This document shows, piece by piece, positions 13,001-24,240 of a stretch of 64,000 nucleotides of DNA; the first letter of the stretch is position 1; each line of letters opens with the position of its first letter. The notes beneath the pieces are model-generated. The model had not been told where the DNA came from. It made no database searches and saw nothing but the letters and a program-made list of their open reading frames with translations. The position numbers and the translations under genes are program-made. This DNA is from Polydactylus sextarius (taxonomy: Eukaryota; Chordata; Actinopteri; Polynemidae), in NCBI GenBank assembly GCA_016801845.1, contig CM028931.1:13649555-13713554 (forward strand). The letters run 5' to 3'.

Positions 13001-15699
13001 CAGACGCTGCAAAAGCGCTGAATTGATCGACCCTGAACTCTGAATTTCCCATCTCGGAGCTTCTTTCAAACGCGCTCAACGAGTTCTGCTCGAAAAATAC
13101 CTCACTATCACTAGATAACACAAAGGAGAAGAACAAGTCAAAGTCAAACATATTCTCTCACTGTGGACATTGTGTTTATCTTGTGTTTATATCTATAAAG
13201 TTGAAGGGTATGGCCTTTCCAAGTTTCCAAGGAACTGAGGGAAACGTTGAAGGCGAGGCAGAGAGAGAGACATGATTGTTTTTTTTTTTTTTTATTCTCC
13301 CCGCTTCTTCCTTGATTTCATCACACTCTCTCTCTATTGACTTTTGCATGAAGGTGGCATCATCTGCGTGTTTTTGTGTGTGCGCGCGCACGCATGTGTG
13401 CGTGTATCTGTCACTTTTTGAGAAGGGGAAAGGGAGGACGATACCATCAACTCCTGTCACTCGCCGCTTCTCCACATCATCTTTGCGCAGTCCCTCCACC
13501 CTTTGCTCTGGATCCTGTTTGTTTTTTTCTTCTTCTTCTTCTTCTTCTTTTTCACTGAACATTTATTGCTCTGCAGAATTTACAGCCCCTCTCTCCTCCT
13601 GCGCCGCCGTATCCCCCGCTTCCCACTTACTCTTTGTTTACTTTCTCTGTCTGTGGTGTTTTCTTTACATCAACCACCAATTTTCTTTCCCTCCTCCGTT
13701 TTTATATTCCACCACTCACGGTCTGATTTTCTGCTGCATCTCCTCACATCCTCATCCTTTTTTTTGTGTTGTCGGACATTGTTATTGTCTTCTCCTTCCC
13801 TCTCTCTCTGTTTGTTATAGTGCAAATAAGCTGAGGTTGGTGTTTTTTATATCTCAGGGGGGTGGGAGGGGAGGCGAGATGTTAATGATGGTTTAATAAA
13901 CAGCCGCTATACCAAGTTACGAAGAGGAAGTGGCGCTGCAGGGGAAAAGACAAGTTAAAATGTGATTTGTTTTTGTTAGTTTTTTTTTTTTTTTTTTTCC
14001 GGCTAATTAGATTACAGTTTGCCACGTGGACTGAGTGGACGGACTGTTGAGGCTTTAAATAAACGACGTCAAAAAGCAGCTGAGCTACGCTAAACATACG
14101 TTGCCTTGACCTGGATACGCGTGGCACCTACGTTTCAAAAAGCAGCTTTCTGTTGGAGTTTCAGAAGTTAACTTGCTCAAGCTGCTGATGTTGTGAAGAT
14201 ACTTTGCTGAGCCCAGAGAATAAACTGAGGATAGTAGTGGGCCTGGTGAAGGATTTTTTTGAGGCATTATTTTAACATCTCTTGCTCTCTTTAAGTGCCC
14301 TCCCCCTCCGAGGGACAAATTGCAGCACATTTACTCTCGGACAAATCCTTCCCAATCCCTGGCCAACACCTAGAGTCAAGAGATATAAAAGTTTTTCAGT
14401 GATCTATAGAAGGTGTTGATCTCTAATTGGCTCGGCATGCGTTGCAGTAAAAGCACTCCCAGACACTTTTATAACTTGTGGATAGAAACAGGAAACACAG
14501 ATCAGAGGTGTCAAAAGGAAAAAAAAAAAGCACCGCAGGCGGAGAGATGCTCTCAAAACTGCATCCAATAAACCGTATTTTTGTATCATCGCTGTTAATG
14601 TCTTTTCCTATATCTTGGCTGCCATACCCCCCCCGCCCTCCCCCACCCTAACCTCAAGACCCAACACACAACCTTTTCACCATTTCTTTAGTTTATTTGT
14701 CTGCAGTCATATCTGTCAGCCTCCACTGCACAACAATACAACTCAACCAACTGGAGGGATAGCAGTTTAATAATGTACACCCATTGGACAGAAAAGCAGG
14801 ATCCAACATAACGGTTCATAACGGTTATCTCTCTCCCTGGCAGCACCCTGTGTGAGCTCTCTCTGTGTCGGTATAATGTGATGTACCTACATTAGCAAGC
14901 TGAGCGCTGTATTAGCAGACAATAGAGCTTAATGAAGGCAGCACATCCTCCTGTGGGGAAAGTGCAGCTTCCCAGGCTACTTAGCTGAAAACGACATCAT
15001 GTGCAGCAGAGAAAAATAAGGGAAATCTGAAGCTAACCCGAGGCAGAGAGGCGCCAGTCCACTCCAACTCCAACATCTTCATCTTCACTCCCCTTTCCTC
15101 ACCAAACACGCGATTGTTTGGCTTATGAGAACTTGTACATCCCCTCTTTGTCAGTGTATGAATGATTTTTTAGGAAGTGTTGTAAAATTTGGGGATAAAT
15201 GGGGAAGTATGTTGTATATTTTGGCAAGAAATACACAAGGCTGTGTTTGCACTGCAAGACTTAGTGCTCGATTTGAACAGTAACAAAGATTTTGCAGACA
15301 TGTTGGAACAAATGTGGTGGCCACTGAATGGATTCCTTTTATAGGTTCATGTCCAATGGAAGCCAGAAAATTAATGAGCACATGATAACGAGAAAAAGAA
15401 AAAAGTGAGACTTTTAATTAATCTTTTTCTTGGAGTTGTCTCTGGATGAGAAGTCAGGAGAGGTGGGATCTGGACAAAAAGATTACTTTTACCTTGCCTG
15501 AACAGAATGAACAGAATGAACTTTCATCTGAACAGTCAAATTCATTGTTATTGAACTCACACTGAAGAATTTTCGTGCTGTATCTGCTTCAGTACAGCGT
15601 ATAAAAAGGCTCTAATCATAATTGAAACTCAAATTAACCTGCTTGTAGCTGTATGTCTCCACAAGTTAGCCCAGTTAGATGTAATTAGCTTAAATTGAG
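7601..15699. other. non-coding DNA rich in simple repeats
   Basis: No gene is recognised over this 8 kb. It holds poly(T)/(A) tracts (for example 8424-8442, 10898-10920, 13279-13293), a TA microsatellite (10034-10068), CA-rich tracts around 11620-11670, and a CTT tract at about 13528-13549. The longer open frames over 13.2-13.9 kb come from pyrimidine-rich sequence. The block at 14830-15000 is of mixed composition and might be conserved, but nothing proves it. Confidence 0.55.
10034..10068. repeat. (TA)n microsatellite
   Basis: Uninterrupted alternating T and A, about 17 units. Confidence 0.95.
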
Positions 15700-16240
15700 T
15701 TTGGAAAAACAAAACATGTTTGAGGTCACAGTGACTTTAGATTAGATTTTGGTGGTCAAAGTGAGTTGTAGTAATGCCCCTTAATTTCCCCCTCTTGATA
15801 TCACATCCATCCATTTTCGACCCTTTTGTCCCACATTTGGGGTTGGTGGGGCCTATCCCAGTTGCTTACGGGCGAAGGCAGGGTACACCCTTGATGGTCA
15901 CTAGCTTGTCAGATACAGACAAACAACCATTTGCACCTACATCCACACCTATTCTCAATTCACCTATCCCCAATGCATGCGTGTGAATGCATGAGTGGAA
16001 CCTTCTTGCCATGAGGCAACTGTGCTAACCCCTGTGCCACCTGATATCACATTCAAAAGGCAAAAAAAAAAAGGGTTTTGTAAGGTCACAGGTCACATGC
16101 TGACCTTTAACTTTTAGCCACCAAATTCTCATGAGTTCATCCATGCCTCCAAGTGATTGTTTTTACCAGATTTGAAAAGATCCCCTCTTGGTATTCCTGA
16201 GATATGGCATTTACAAGATTGGGACGGACAGCCTAAAAAC
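15700..16240 (+). repeat. GAGGTCAC dispersed repeat, split by a later insertion
   Basis: The left part has tgaggtcacagtgactttag (15721-15740). The right part has aaggtcacaggtcacatgct (16082-16101), gccaccaaattctcatgagt, and ctgagatatggcatttacaa ending in gggacggacag. The order of landmarks matches this repeat family. Between the two parts lies a 235-bp element with an 11-bp duplication, listed separately. Confidence 0.5.
15807..16041 (-). mobile_element. SINE- or LINE-tail-like retroelement, nested insertion
   Basis: On the minus strand it starts ggtggcacaggggttagcac and ends aaaatggatgg, the ends of a very common teleost short element whose 3' tail is GGATGG repeats. It is flanked by an exact 11-bp direct repeat, TGATATCACAT, at 15796-15806 and 16042-16052. 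That sequence belongs to the host repeat, so this is a target-site duplication. At 235 bp it is shorter than the usual copy and lacks the middle. Because of the tail and the long duplication I favour target-primed retrotransposition. Confidence 0.65.
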
Positions 16241-17348
16241 AGAATAAAATAAAAAATTCGATTCCATGTGCTGTTATGAGAACAAAATTAGATCTTAGGG
16301 CACATGAGCACACCTATCAGATTTGGGACATTCATCTACAGTCTGAAGATGCTGTGGTCAGGGCAAGATAAATACTGACAGCGGAAACTTTTACCCGCCT
16401 CATTAATTTCATAGAACTGACCATTTGCAGCAATTGTCCCATCATAGCTTCGGGTTTCTTGACAAGATGAAGCATTGCACTCAGTGTCTTAAGAGTCTGT
16501 AGGGTTGTATCGTTTTTCTTAGGCATTTTTAAAAAAAAAAAAAAAAAAAAACGTGTAAAGAATGAATTATACAGTGTTTATGTAGCAGTTGGCAACTCTC
16601 CCCTGAGTTGTGAGATGAATGAGGCACAAGCCCATGTGGCTTTTGGCTCCAACTATCCATTTATTCTGGTAACGGCAAAAAAATGATATTAGGTCTCCTG
16701 CAGCCAGCGTCATGATAACAAGCTCCAGGAAATACGCAGGAACAGGATATAGTAGATTGCAGTTTGAGTTTAACATGTAAATAAAGTATGAAACATGAGA
16801 ACATGTACCTGATAACAACATAATGGTATTCTTTATTCACCAGCCAATGCCATGCTAACAAGAAAGTGCCAAAAAATCCTAAACCAAAGAAAAAGTTTAA
16901 TTAAGCTAACAGCTGGTTAGCAAATTACAGCACGGAATTCTTTTAAAGCTTCGGGTAAAACTAAAAAAGTCACATATGGAGGTGTGCTCAACAAATTACT
17001 CACAAGCGAGGTCTTTTATGTATCACAGCAGCCAATTTTCTTCAATCTCTGTACAAATAACACAAGTTTACACTTTTAAAATGTGTGCAGGTGATGTGCC
17101 AATTTTTCCCTCCTCCACTTGATGCATTTCAAATGAGGAGTTAGCGTTGGCCAAGAAGTAGAGGAGTGATAGAGACATTAGCTGGTATTTTAGTGTCAGT
17201 TTTTTTTTTTTTTTTTTTCAACCCAAACCATGAACTTCATGAACTTCGCTACCCAACCAGTTTGCGCCTGAGGGTAACCACTTAATCCATTAACTTACCA
17301 ATCTCCACAAGTATTCTTGGACCAGTCAGTGCACAAGCGTTATGGTAT
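16241..17348. other. non-coding DNA
   Basis: No gene recognised. It contains poly(A) at about 16530-16550 and poly(T) at about 17201-17218. The small open frames on the minus strand (16332-16861) have no recognisable features. Confidence 0.55.
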
Positions 17349-17373
17349 CCAAGGTAGCATTATGTTTGCCATT

Positions 17374-17746
17374 TATGCAATGGTTTTGCCAAATCCATCT
17401 ATTCTCAAACACTTATCCGAGGTCGGGTCAAGGTGGCAGCAAGCCAAGCAAAGTAGTCCTGGTGTTCCTCTTGCCAGCGATGCTTTCTAGCACTTCTTGG
17501 GCTCGATTTTATTTGTTGATATTATTTTTGCGTTTAATGATAGAGAGTGTAGAGAGACAGGAAATGAGGATAAGTCAGGGAAAGAACTGGAAAACTTCAA
17601 TGGGCTCTTTTTGATGCAAAGAAGCATCAACTCTACTTTCACCTCTTCAGCCTGGAAGACTTAGTGTTAAATATTCACCATTTTGGTACAATGTGTGCTT
17701 CACTGCTCATGCGTCACTCATGTGCAAAGTGTAAACTTGTGTTTAC
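17374..17746 (-). mobile_element. LINE 3' end between 25-bp direct repeats
   Basis: Minus-strand sequence near 17395-17510 matches the 3' untranslated end of the common fish LINE: on the + strand cacttatccgaggtcgggtc then aaggtggcagcaagccaagc. A GATGG-like tail lies at the low-coordinate side. The segment is bounded by the direct repeats 17349-17373 and 17747-17771, which differ at 1 of 25 positions and probably form a long target-site duplication. The part from about 17520 to 17746 is not recognised and may be 5' flank of the element or unrelated. Confidence 0.5.
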
Positions 17747-17771
17747 CCAAGGTAGCATTTTGTTTGCCATT

Positions 17772-20469
17772 CCTTCACTGCTTGATCCAAACCCTTAGCG
17801 CTTTAAAGAGGAACAAATAAAACATTAATATGACTTTTGTGTTGCTTGTCCAAAAACGGTGTTTTTTCTAAACATGTCAAGTAAGTGTAATTAGGTCGGT
17901 ATAAAATATCAGCCTTCCATGTTTCTTTGTCGAAATATAAAGGCTAATCAGGCTAACCCCTGCAATTCAAGAACACTCTCCTGTTCCGCTTCCACGTCTT
18001 TAATGTGTGTTGGGCTGCTGACATTTTGCCTGGAGCATAAAGCCTTCGCATCTGACTTCAAGCATTACATGACATATTGTATGTACATATCAATTCTGTT
18101 GCTATGAGCTGCATAAAGCCAGAAAGGAAAACCCAAGGCGTAGCAGCTAGTCTGAGGAAAAGAGCTATCACATGCAATGGGTGTCACATCAACATTAGTA
18201 TTGACTGTGTTTACTGCGATGAATTATTCACAGAAGGAATTTATTCCTCAGAAGAAAATAAAAAAAGCCATCTTGTTGTATCTATTTGTGCCAGTGGAGT
18301 TTGAGGGAGAAAGACACTTTTTGTCTCATGAAAACATCGAGTGACATTCTCGCCATCTAAGGATTCGGGAAAAACGCTGCTAATGATGCCCTGTGTGATG
18401 CAAATTGCTCATTCATATCCGCTGTCTAGCTTTGCCTAAAACAGATAGAGGCCAAAAGTCATGTTTGGATGGAATCCTGTTCTTTTCAGGTGCAAAAAAA
18501 TGAATTTGCAAACACAATATATTTTCTTACACCGTTTCCCCTAAATCAAACACAGAGAGGGGATCCCGTTGACGCCTGCGGATGCTTGTTCAAATTACGT
18601 TAGAAATTCTATTTCAAAAACAAGCCAAGTCAAAAAAAACGGTCGGGCCCGCTCATCATCACGCTGACAATTTACCTCCCCAGCCGCTTAGAGGAAGATT
18701 GAAGAGGCTGATACTTTGCTGTCACATTCATTCAGACAAGTTTTTGCTGTGGTTTAATATTACACGCTTTGGGCATCGGCTTAGGGCGGTTTAGTGTGCG
18801 CGCACAAATCAAAAATCATTTCTACCCCGCTTTGTTCTCACGCTCGTCAAATACAGCATCACACGAAAAGGAGAAACTGACTACTTTAGGCAAGATGAAG
18901 TGGAGCTCGTTTGCTCCGTGTCCAGTTTGAAGCAGTCGAAGTGGAAAAAAAAAAAAAAAAAAAAACGCGAATCTGCTTCCAGCTTTTGCACGATTTGGAT
19001 CTGTCAACACAAATCTGAGTCAGACGCGCGCTGTCTTCACAGACAGAACTGATGTATGAAGACGTCAGTAAGAAACCCACAACTTCCTCTTGTAAAATGA
19101 AGAGAAAAATGTGTCTTGTCAGGAGGCAGATACGTAGGACTGTCTTGATTTACTCAGCTCAGCCGCGCAGCTTCGTGAAATGATACAGACGCGACGACTT
19201 TATGGAGTAATCGTAACAGTTTGACAAAGGTTTTACAATCTGCACTGGTCTGGTATTTCCAGCTGAGAAAACATTACACAATTTAGTCAAAACACCTCCT
19301 TTTATTCACTTAAATAAAGTGTAAACATGCAGGATTCAATCTATTTTTTTTATGACTAATTTAAGCACGATTGGGGGGAAAAAAGAAAAAAATACCAATG
19401 ATATTTGTTTGTGCAGCGAAAAATTATTAAAAGTGCCGTCGTTTGCTGGCTGCCGTCGTTACAGACGTGTGGAGAAGACAGCGGCCTGCCTACAGGGAGT
19501 GGATGATGATGGGTGGGTAGACGGTGGGGTGGATGAGACTGATTGCATCTCCATTGTGCGCTATAATGCCGGGGATGTCGCCATCTCTCAGCGTGTGAGA
19601 TTTAGTGAGCGGGGTTAATGCACCTGTGTGCATGCGCGCTACCAGAGATGGATGCTCGCCGCTACACGGGCGTAATTGGATCGTGCACCTGTTCCTGGCG
19701 TGGTCATTGATTTCTTCCATCTATTGCCACCTTCCCTGTGGGACCTCGGTAATTAAAGAGGGAGACCTGAGAAAACTGAGATTTTTACCCTCCAAATTAT
19801 CACGGGTCTTTGGACATACGATTGCCACAACATTAATCTGTGGCGATGCATGATGGGACCAGCACGCGGGGACTAAGCCATTCCTTTATAGGTGCAAGTA
19901 TAACCGCAGAAATTGTACATTGATATTTCATTTGATTGTTGTAGCAGCGAGAACAGAGTGAGGTTTTAGGGTCATGATGTGTTCAGAAAATCTCATTTTA
20001 GTTGCAGTCAAGAGTCGAAAGATTGTCCGGGGTGACCTGTTGAAAGATAAACTCTGACCGCCAAACCGCCGTTTATTTACATTAAATTCAGAAATCACTA
20101 CAGAGCCGCCGGCTCAGATGTGATGTCAGTTTCCATCGATGGACTGCAGAATTCTGTGCTCGCACCAGCTCGCGTTTATAAAATAATGGTGGTGCCAAGA
20201 GAGAAACCTCACCTGCTCGTCCAAAACAGCTGCCATACATACAGATAAGATATGGGGCTTATCTCATGCTGCAACAGAAGATATCTAGGAATATAAGGAT
20301 TCTACATTTTTATTACATTTATCACCAAAAAGTAGCCGGGACTGCCCATACTGCCTGTGATACTACATTGAATTTTGCATTCAAGTGAGTCCGGCCATTC
20401 TCTGCTCTTCCCATTCTTGAAAACTCAGGAACCAATGAAAAAGTAGCTTTTTACGCCGGTGGGGGTTTA
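17772..20469. other. non-coding DNA, partly complex
   Basis: No gene recognised. It has poly(A) at 18943-18965. The 19430-19860 block is CpG-containing and of mixed composition, with a TAATTGGATC motif near 19672 and long open frames on both strands, but neither translation resembles a known protein. It could be a conserved non-coding element; this is a guess. Confidence 0.45.
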
Positions 20470-21190
20470 AGGCGTTGAGGTTGTCTCGTCTTGTCATTTC
20501 CTGTTTTATCTCCTCGTCTCAGGTCGCTTGACCTTCCTCGTGTCACCTGTCTGTCATCCCTGATTCCTGATTGTGTCCACCTGTTCCCCATTACCCTCAT
20601 GTGTTTAAATAGTCTGTGTCTCCCTTGTCCTGTGCCAGAGTGTTTCGTCCTTTCACCCCAGTCCTGCTCATAGCCGCAGTTCATCCTCTTAGGCCTTTTG
20701 TGCCTCGCAAGAGTGATTTTTTTTGTTTGTAACTTTTATAGTCTAGATTTTGTTTCATAGTCCTCAGTTTAGTCGTTTTGTTAGCCTCCCTTGGAGTGAT
20801 TTCTTTTGTTCTTAGAGTTATTAGTATAGAGTATTGTCTAGCCTCTGCCTTTTAGGAGAGAGTTTTCATTTCTTTTTGGTTTTTTAGTATAGCGTTAGGC
20901 TTTCCTCTGGTCGGAGCGTTTCGAGTTAATGTTTTGTAGCCTTTGATTTTTTCCCCTTGAGTGATTTTGATTTTGATAAATTTTCTAGCTTTTAGTATTG
21001 AGTTTCTGTCCTCCTGTTTCTGAGTGTTTTTTGTTTGTTTGATTTTTAGCCACGTGTCCTCCCTTCAGGGAGACACGCTAGGATAATTTCATAGCCCATT
21101 TGATTTGATCACCCTGTCTTGAGGAGTTTGGCTACAATAAAGTCTGCTGTACTGTCATCTCTGCATCTGAGTCCTGTCTTGAGTCCCGGT
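20470..21190 (+). mobile_element. possible solo LTR
   Basis: The segment has the layout of a long terminal repeat. A pyrimidine-rich U3-like part is followed by a TATA-like TTTAAATAG (20604-20612), then a T-rich leader-like stretch, then AATAAA (21136-21141) followed by a GT/CT-rich part. The texture (cacctgttccccattaccct, gtttaaatagtctgtgtctc) is typical of fish gypsy-type LTRs as I remember them. No internal gag or pol, second LTR or clear target duplication was found, so the ends are approximate. Non-coding. Confidence 0.4.
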
Positions 21191-23279
21191 CTGATAGATT
21201 CAGCTGCAGCTGCTGTTTTAAGAGATTTTACCGGCAAATTTTCTTTTCCGTCGCTATGCATATGTCATCCGAATCAGTGGTCTGATTGGTTGTAGCTCTG
21301 TCCAGCAGTGCACAGAGGCATTTGATAGACGCCCGTTGATCCCACCTCTGAGAACTTTCTGTCTATGGGATCTTTGCCGGACCAAGCTCCGTCTACAGCC
21401 AGGCTAACCAAAAATAGCAGTTATTTCGAACTTTGAGGCTGTTTTGTTCCCGTTAAATGACACTTACTTGCCTTTCCTTTTTTTTTTTTTTTTTTTTTCT
21501 TTTTAAAAGGCATTCACACAAAGCCAGAGGACCTATGTCGCCCGGGGAGGGGGACTCATCGACAAAAAGCGAATGGTTAAACGGCATCATTATCATCCTT
21601 AGAGTCTGGCAAACTCATTTCATTTTTAATGTACTTAGGTGCGTTTCCTATTCGCTGTGTGGCACAAAAGGCTGATGATGAGGATTCAAAGGAAATTTCT
21701 GTTTAGATATTCAAGCCTCCGGCTGAGTAAGTGTTGATGAAAGTGTAGATTATATCATTTAAACACATGTGTTTAAGCACACACATGTTTGCTCCTACAT
21801 GTGCGTTTGTGCACATTCCGCTCACACTAGCTTGTTAATGGCGGCGTCATTTGACAGCATATTGATTTAAGCCGTAATGTGAATACATTAATTTTAAAAT
21901 GCTTGCAAAAATATATTCTACAACACGCTGTTCTCCTCTCCTCCAGCCAAATTCAGTGTTTTCAGAGCAGCCAACTCTTTCCTTTTTTTTTCCCCCACCA
22001 GATAAGACTCGATTTCAAGCTTTTTAGCGATGCTCTTTGACCGGGTGCAGATGTTGCCTTAGGTACACAAAGCAGAAATATTACAACTGTAATGAAAAAA
22101 AAAAAAAAAAATGCAGTGTGGGGGCTTTTAACAAGTGCTTATACACGGCGTATTAGGATGATGAATTCCCCTGCCTGGGCAGCCTCCAGATCCATCATAA
22201 AAAAAAAAAAAAAACAAAACTGTGTCACACACAGGCAAAGACAAAAGTGAAGAGAGATGGTAGTGAAAAACAAAACAAAAAAAAAAAAAAAAAAAAAAAG
22301 GGAAAATACCACAGTTTCTGCAAAGTGTCCTTACATGATTAAAGATGTGCTGTCGGGAGAGGTGGATAGAAGATTAACAGTGAGTTTTTAAATATATTGC
22401 AATTAAAGTAGAGTTATCAGCATCTCTGGAGGAAAGAAAGTGCACATCATAAGCTTCAGATTATCCTGGTACAACACACTGAGGATGTTCGGAGCTGTGG
22501 GCGGTCTTTCTCTCTAAACAGAAGGATTTCTTTTCCTCCCCTCCACCCCACTTCTTTTGGTTTCCATCGCGCCCCGGCGTTTTGAAGTCGTAACAGTCAC
22601 GCTGTGACGTCTAAGTGCGGGAGGAGTAATCTGCGTGCTCCCTTTTTGATGATCTCTGAAACCGTGTTTAACTAAAGTCCTGCGAGTGTATAATGTTCAT
22701 GCACAAATCCCAAGTTACACTGAGCTCAGTATTAAACCGAGAGGATGAGTTTTTGCCTGCGAGTACAAATTGCAACATATTCACCTTCATAAATCATTGC
22801 AAGCTTCTTGGCAAAGTTTCCAAGAACCTACTTTGAATACTAAATCACTTTTCTTGTCTACTCATCTCAGTGTCCATTTACTTCGGTGTGCGTGTACTGC
22901 TCAAGCAATTTCACTCGTAATGTACAGTATAAATGAACAAATTATGTATGAAACAGTTACACAGTGTCAGGCTTGCAAATTCAATTTCCAAACAATAATC
23001 ACTGGCCAGATATAATTTGCTGTGACAGATCAACCAGATCGTGTGTACCAATAGACGCAGCAGCAAAGACAAAACACATTTTCAATGAACTGTTGTTGTG
23101 GAAATATTACAGTAAGAAATGGCAAGAAATGATAGAAATGATCGTTTTTTGGTCACTTTGGGGCTGTTTAAACAAGCTATAAACACACCCCTGACCTTTT
23201 AAACCTTGACTAGCATGTTAGCATATTAGCTAAGTGTTAGCTACTTATTGTCATATCCAACAGATATAGAGAACATTCA
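21191..23279. other. non-coding DNA with poly(A)/(T) tracts
   Basis: No gene recognised. Homopolymer tracts lie at 21479-21498, 22094-22111, 22198-22214 and 22278-22299. The part at 21270-21420 resembles a dispersed fish element (ctgattggttgtagctctgt ... gaccaagctccgtctacagc), not named. Confidence 0.5.
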
Positions 23280-24240
23280 TTCAGATGTGCCAGAGGTGCC
23301 AAAATGAAGAGGTACCCATAAGTTCTGTTAAATGGTTGTATGTCTTAGCCAACCAGTCCAGTTTTTGGTACTTACAGCTTAAATTCATGATTGGCCAAAC
23401 GTGTTTTGTGAGGTCAAGGTGACCTGAATGTTCGACATTTAACCACCAAAATCTTATGGGTTAATCTGTGAGTTACAGTAAACATTTCTGCCAAACTTGT
23501 AGTGTTTCTGTCAAAGCGATCTTGAAATATAACATTCAAGAGGCCAAAAAAACATGTTTTATGAGGTCACAATGACTTTAAGCTACAAACTGTAATTAGT
23601 TCATTTTGAGTCCTAGGTTTTGTTTGTACAAAATTTAAGGAAATTTGTTGAGGGCGTTCTTCAGATAATATTCAAAGAGTCAAAAACATGTTTTGTGAGG
23701 TCACAATGACCTTGTATATTTGGCAACCATGGTCTAATCACGTCATCTGTGACTCACAGTGAATGTTTCTGCCAAAATTTGTAGTGTTTCTGTCAAAGGG
23801 ATCTTGAAACATCACATTCAAGAGGCCAAAAAAACATGTTTTATGAGGTCACAATGACTTTAAGCTACAAACTGTAATTAGTTCATTTTGAGTCCTAGGT
23901 TTTGTTTGTACAAAATTTAAGGAAATTTGTTGAGGGCGTTCTTCAGATAATATTCAAAGAGTCAAAAACATGTTTTGTGAGGTCACAATGACCTTGTATA
24001 TTTGGCAACCATGGTCTAATCACGTCATCTGTGACTCACAGTGAATGTTTCTGCCAAATTTGTAGTGTTTCTGTCAAAGGGATCTTGAAACATCACATTC
24101 AAGAGGCCAAAAAATGTGTTTTATGAGGTCACAATGACTATAAGCTACGAACTGCAACCAGTTCATTTTGAGTCCTAGTTCTTGTCTGTACAAAATTTGG
24201 AAAAAAAAAAAATTGTTGAGGGCAGTCTACAGATCGTGTT
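23280..24240 (+). repeat. tandem array with a 282-bp unit, GAGGTCAC family
   Basis: The marker gatcttgaaa recurs at 23518, 23800 and 24081, a period of 282 then 281 bp. Units 1 and 2 are nearly identical over long stretches, including the whole part from 'ttttatgaggtcacaatgac' to 'gtgactcacagtgaatgttt'; unit 3 is more diverged and stops at about 24235. Inside each unit the core 'tgaggtcacaatgac' occurs twice, so the unit is itself a diverged dimer. It is non-coding and probably expanded locally from the dispersed repeat. Confidence 0.85.

Noticed and set aside
13276..13896. Longest non-olfm1 open frame on the + strand (206 codons)
   Set aside because: It is built from T/C-rich sequence (poly-Phe, poly-Ser, TTC repeats), has no domain, and another frame over the same bases is similarly open for the same reason.
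19430..19860. Possible coding exon of a neighbouring gene
   Set aside because: The open frames on both strands carry no recognised motifs, and no consistent splice partners were found.
23280..24240. CRISPR-like array
   Set aside because: The repeat unit is 282 bp with no short direct repeats and unique spacers; this is eukaryotic tandem DNA.
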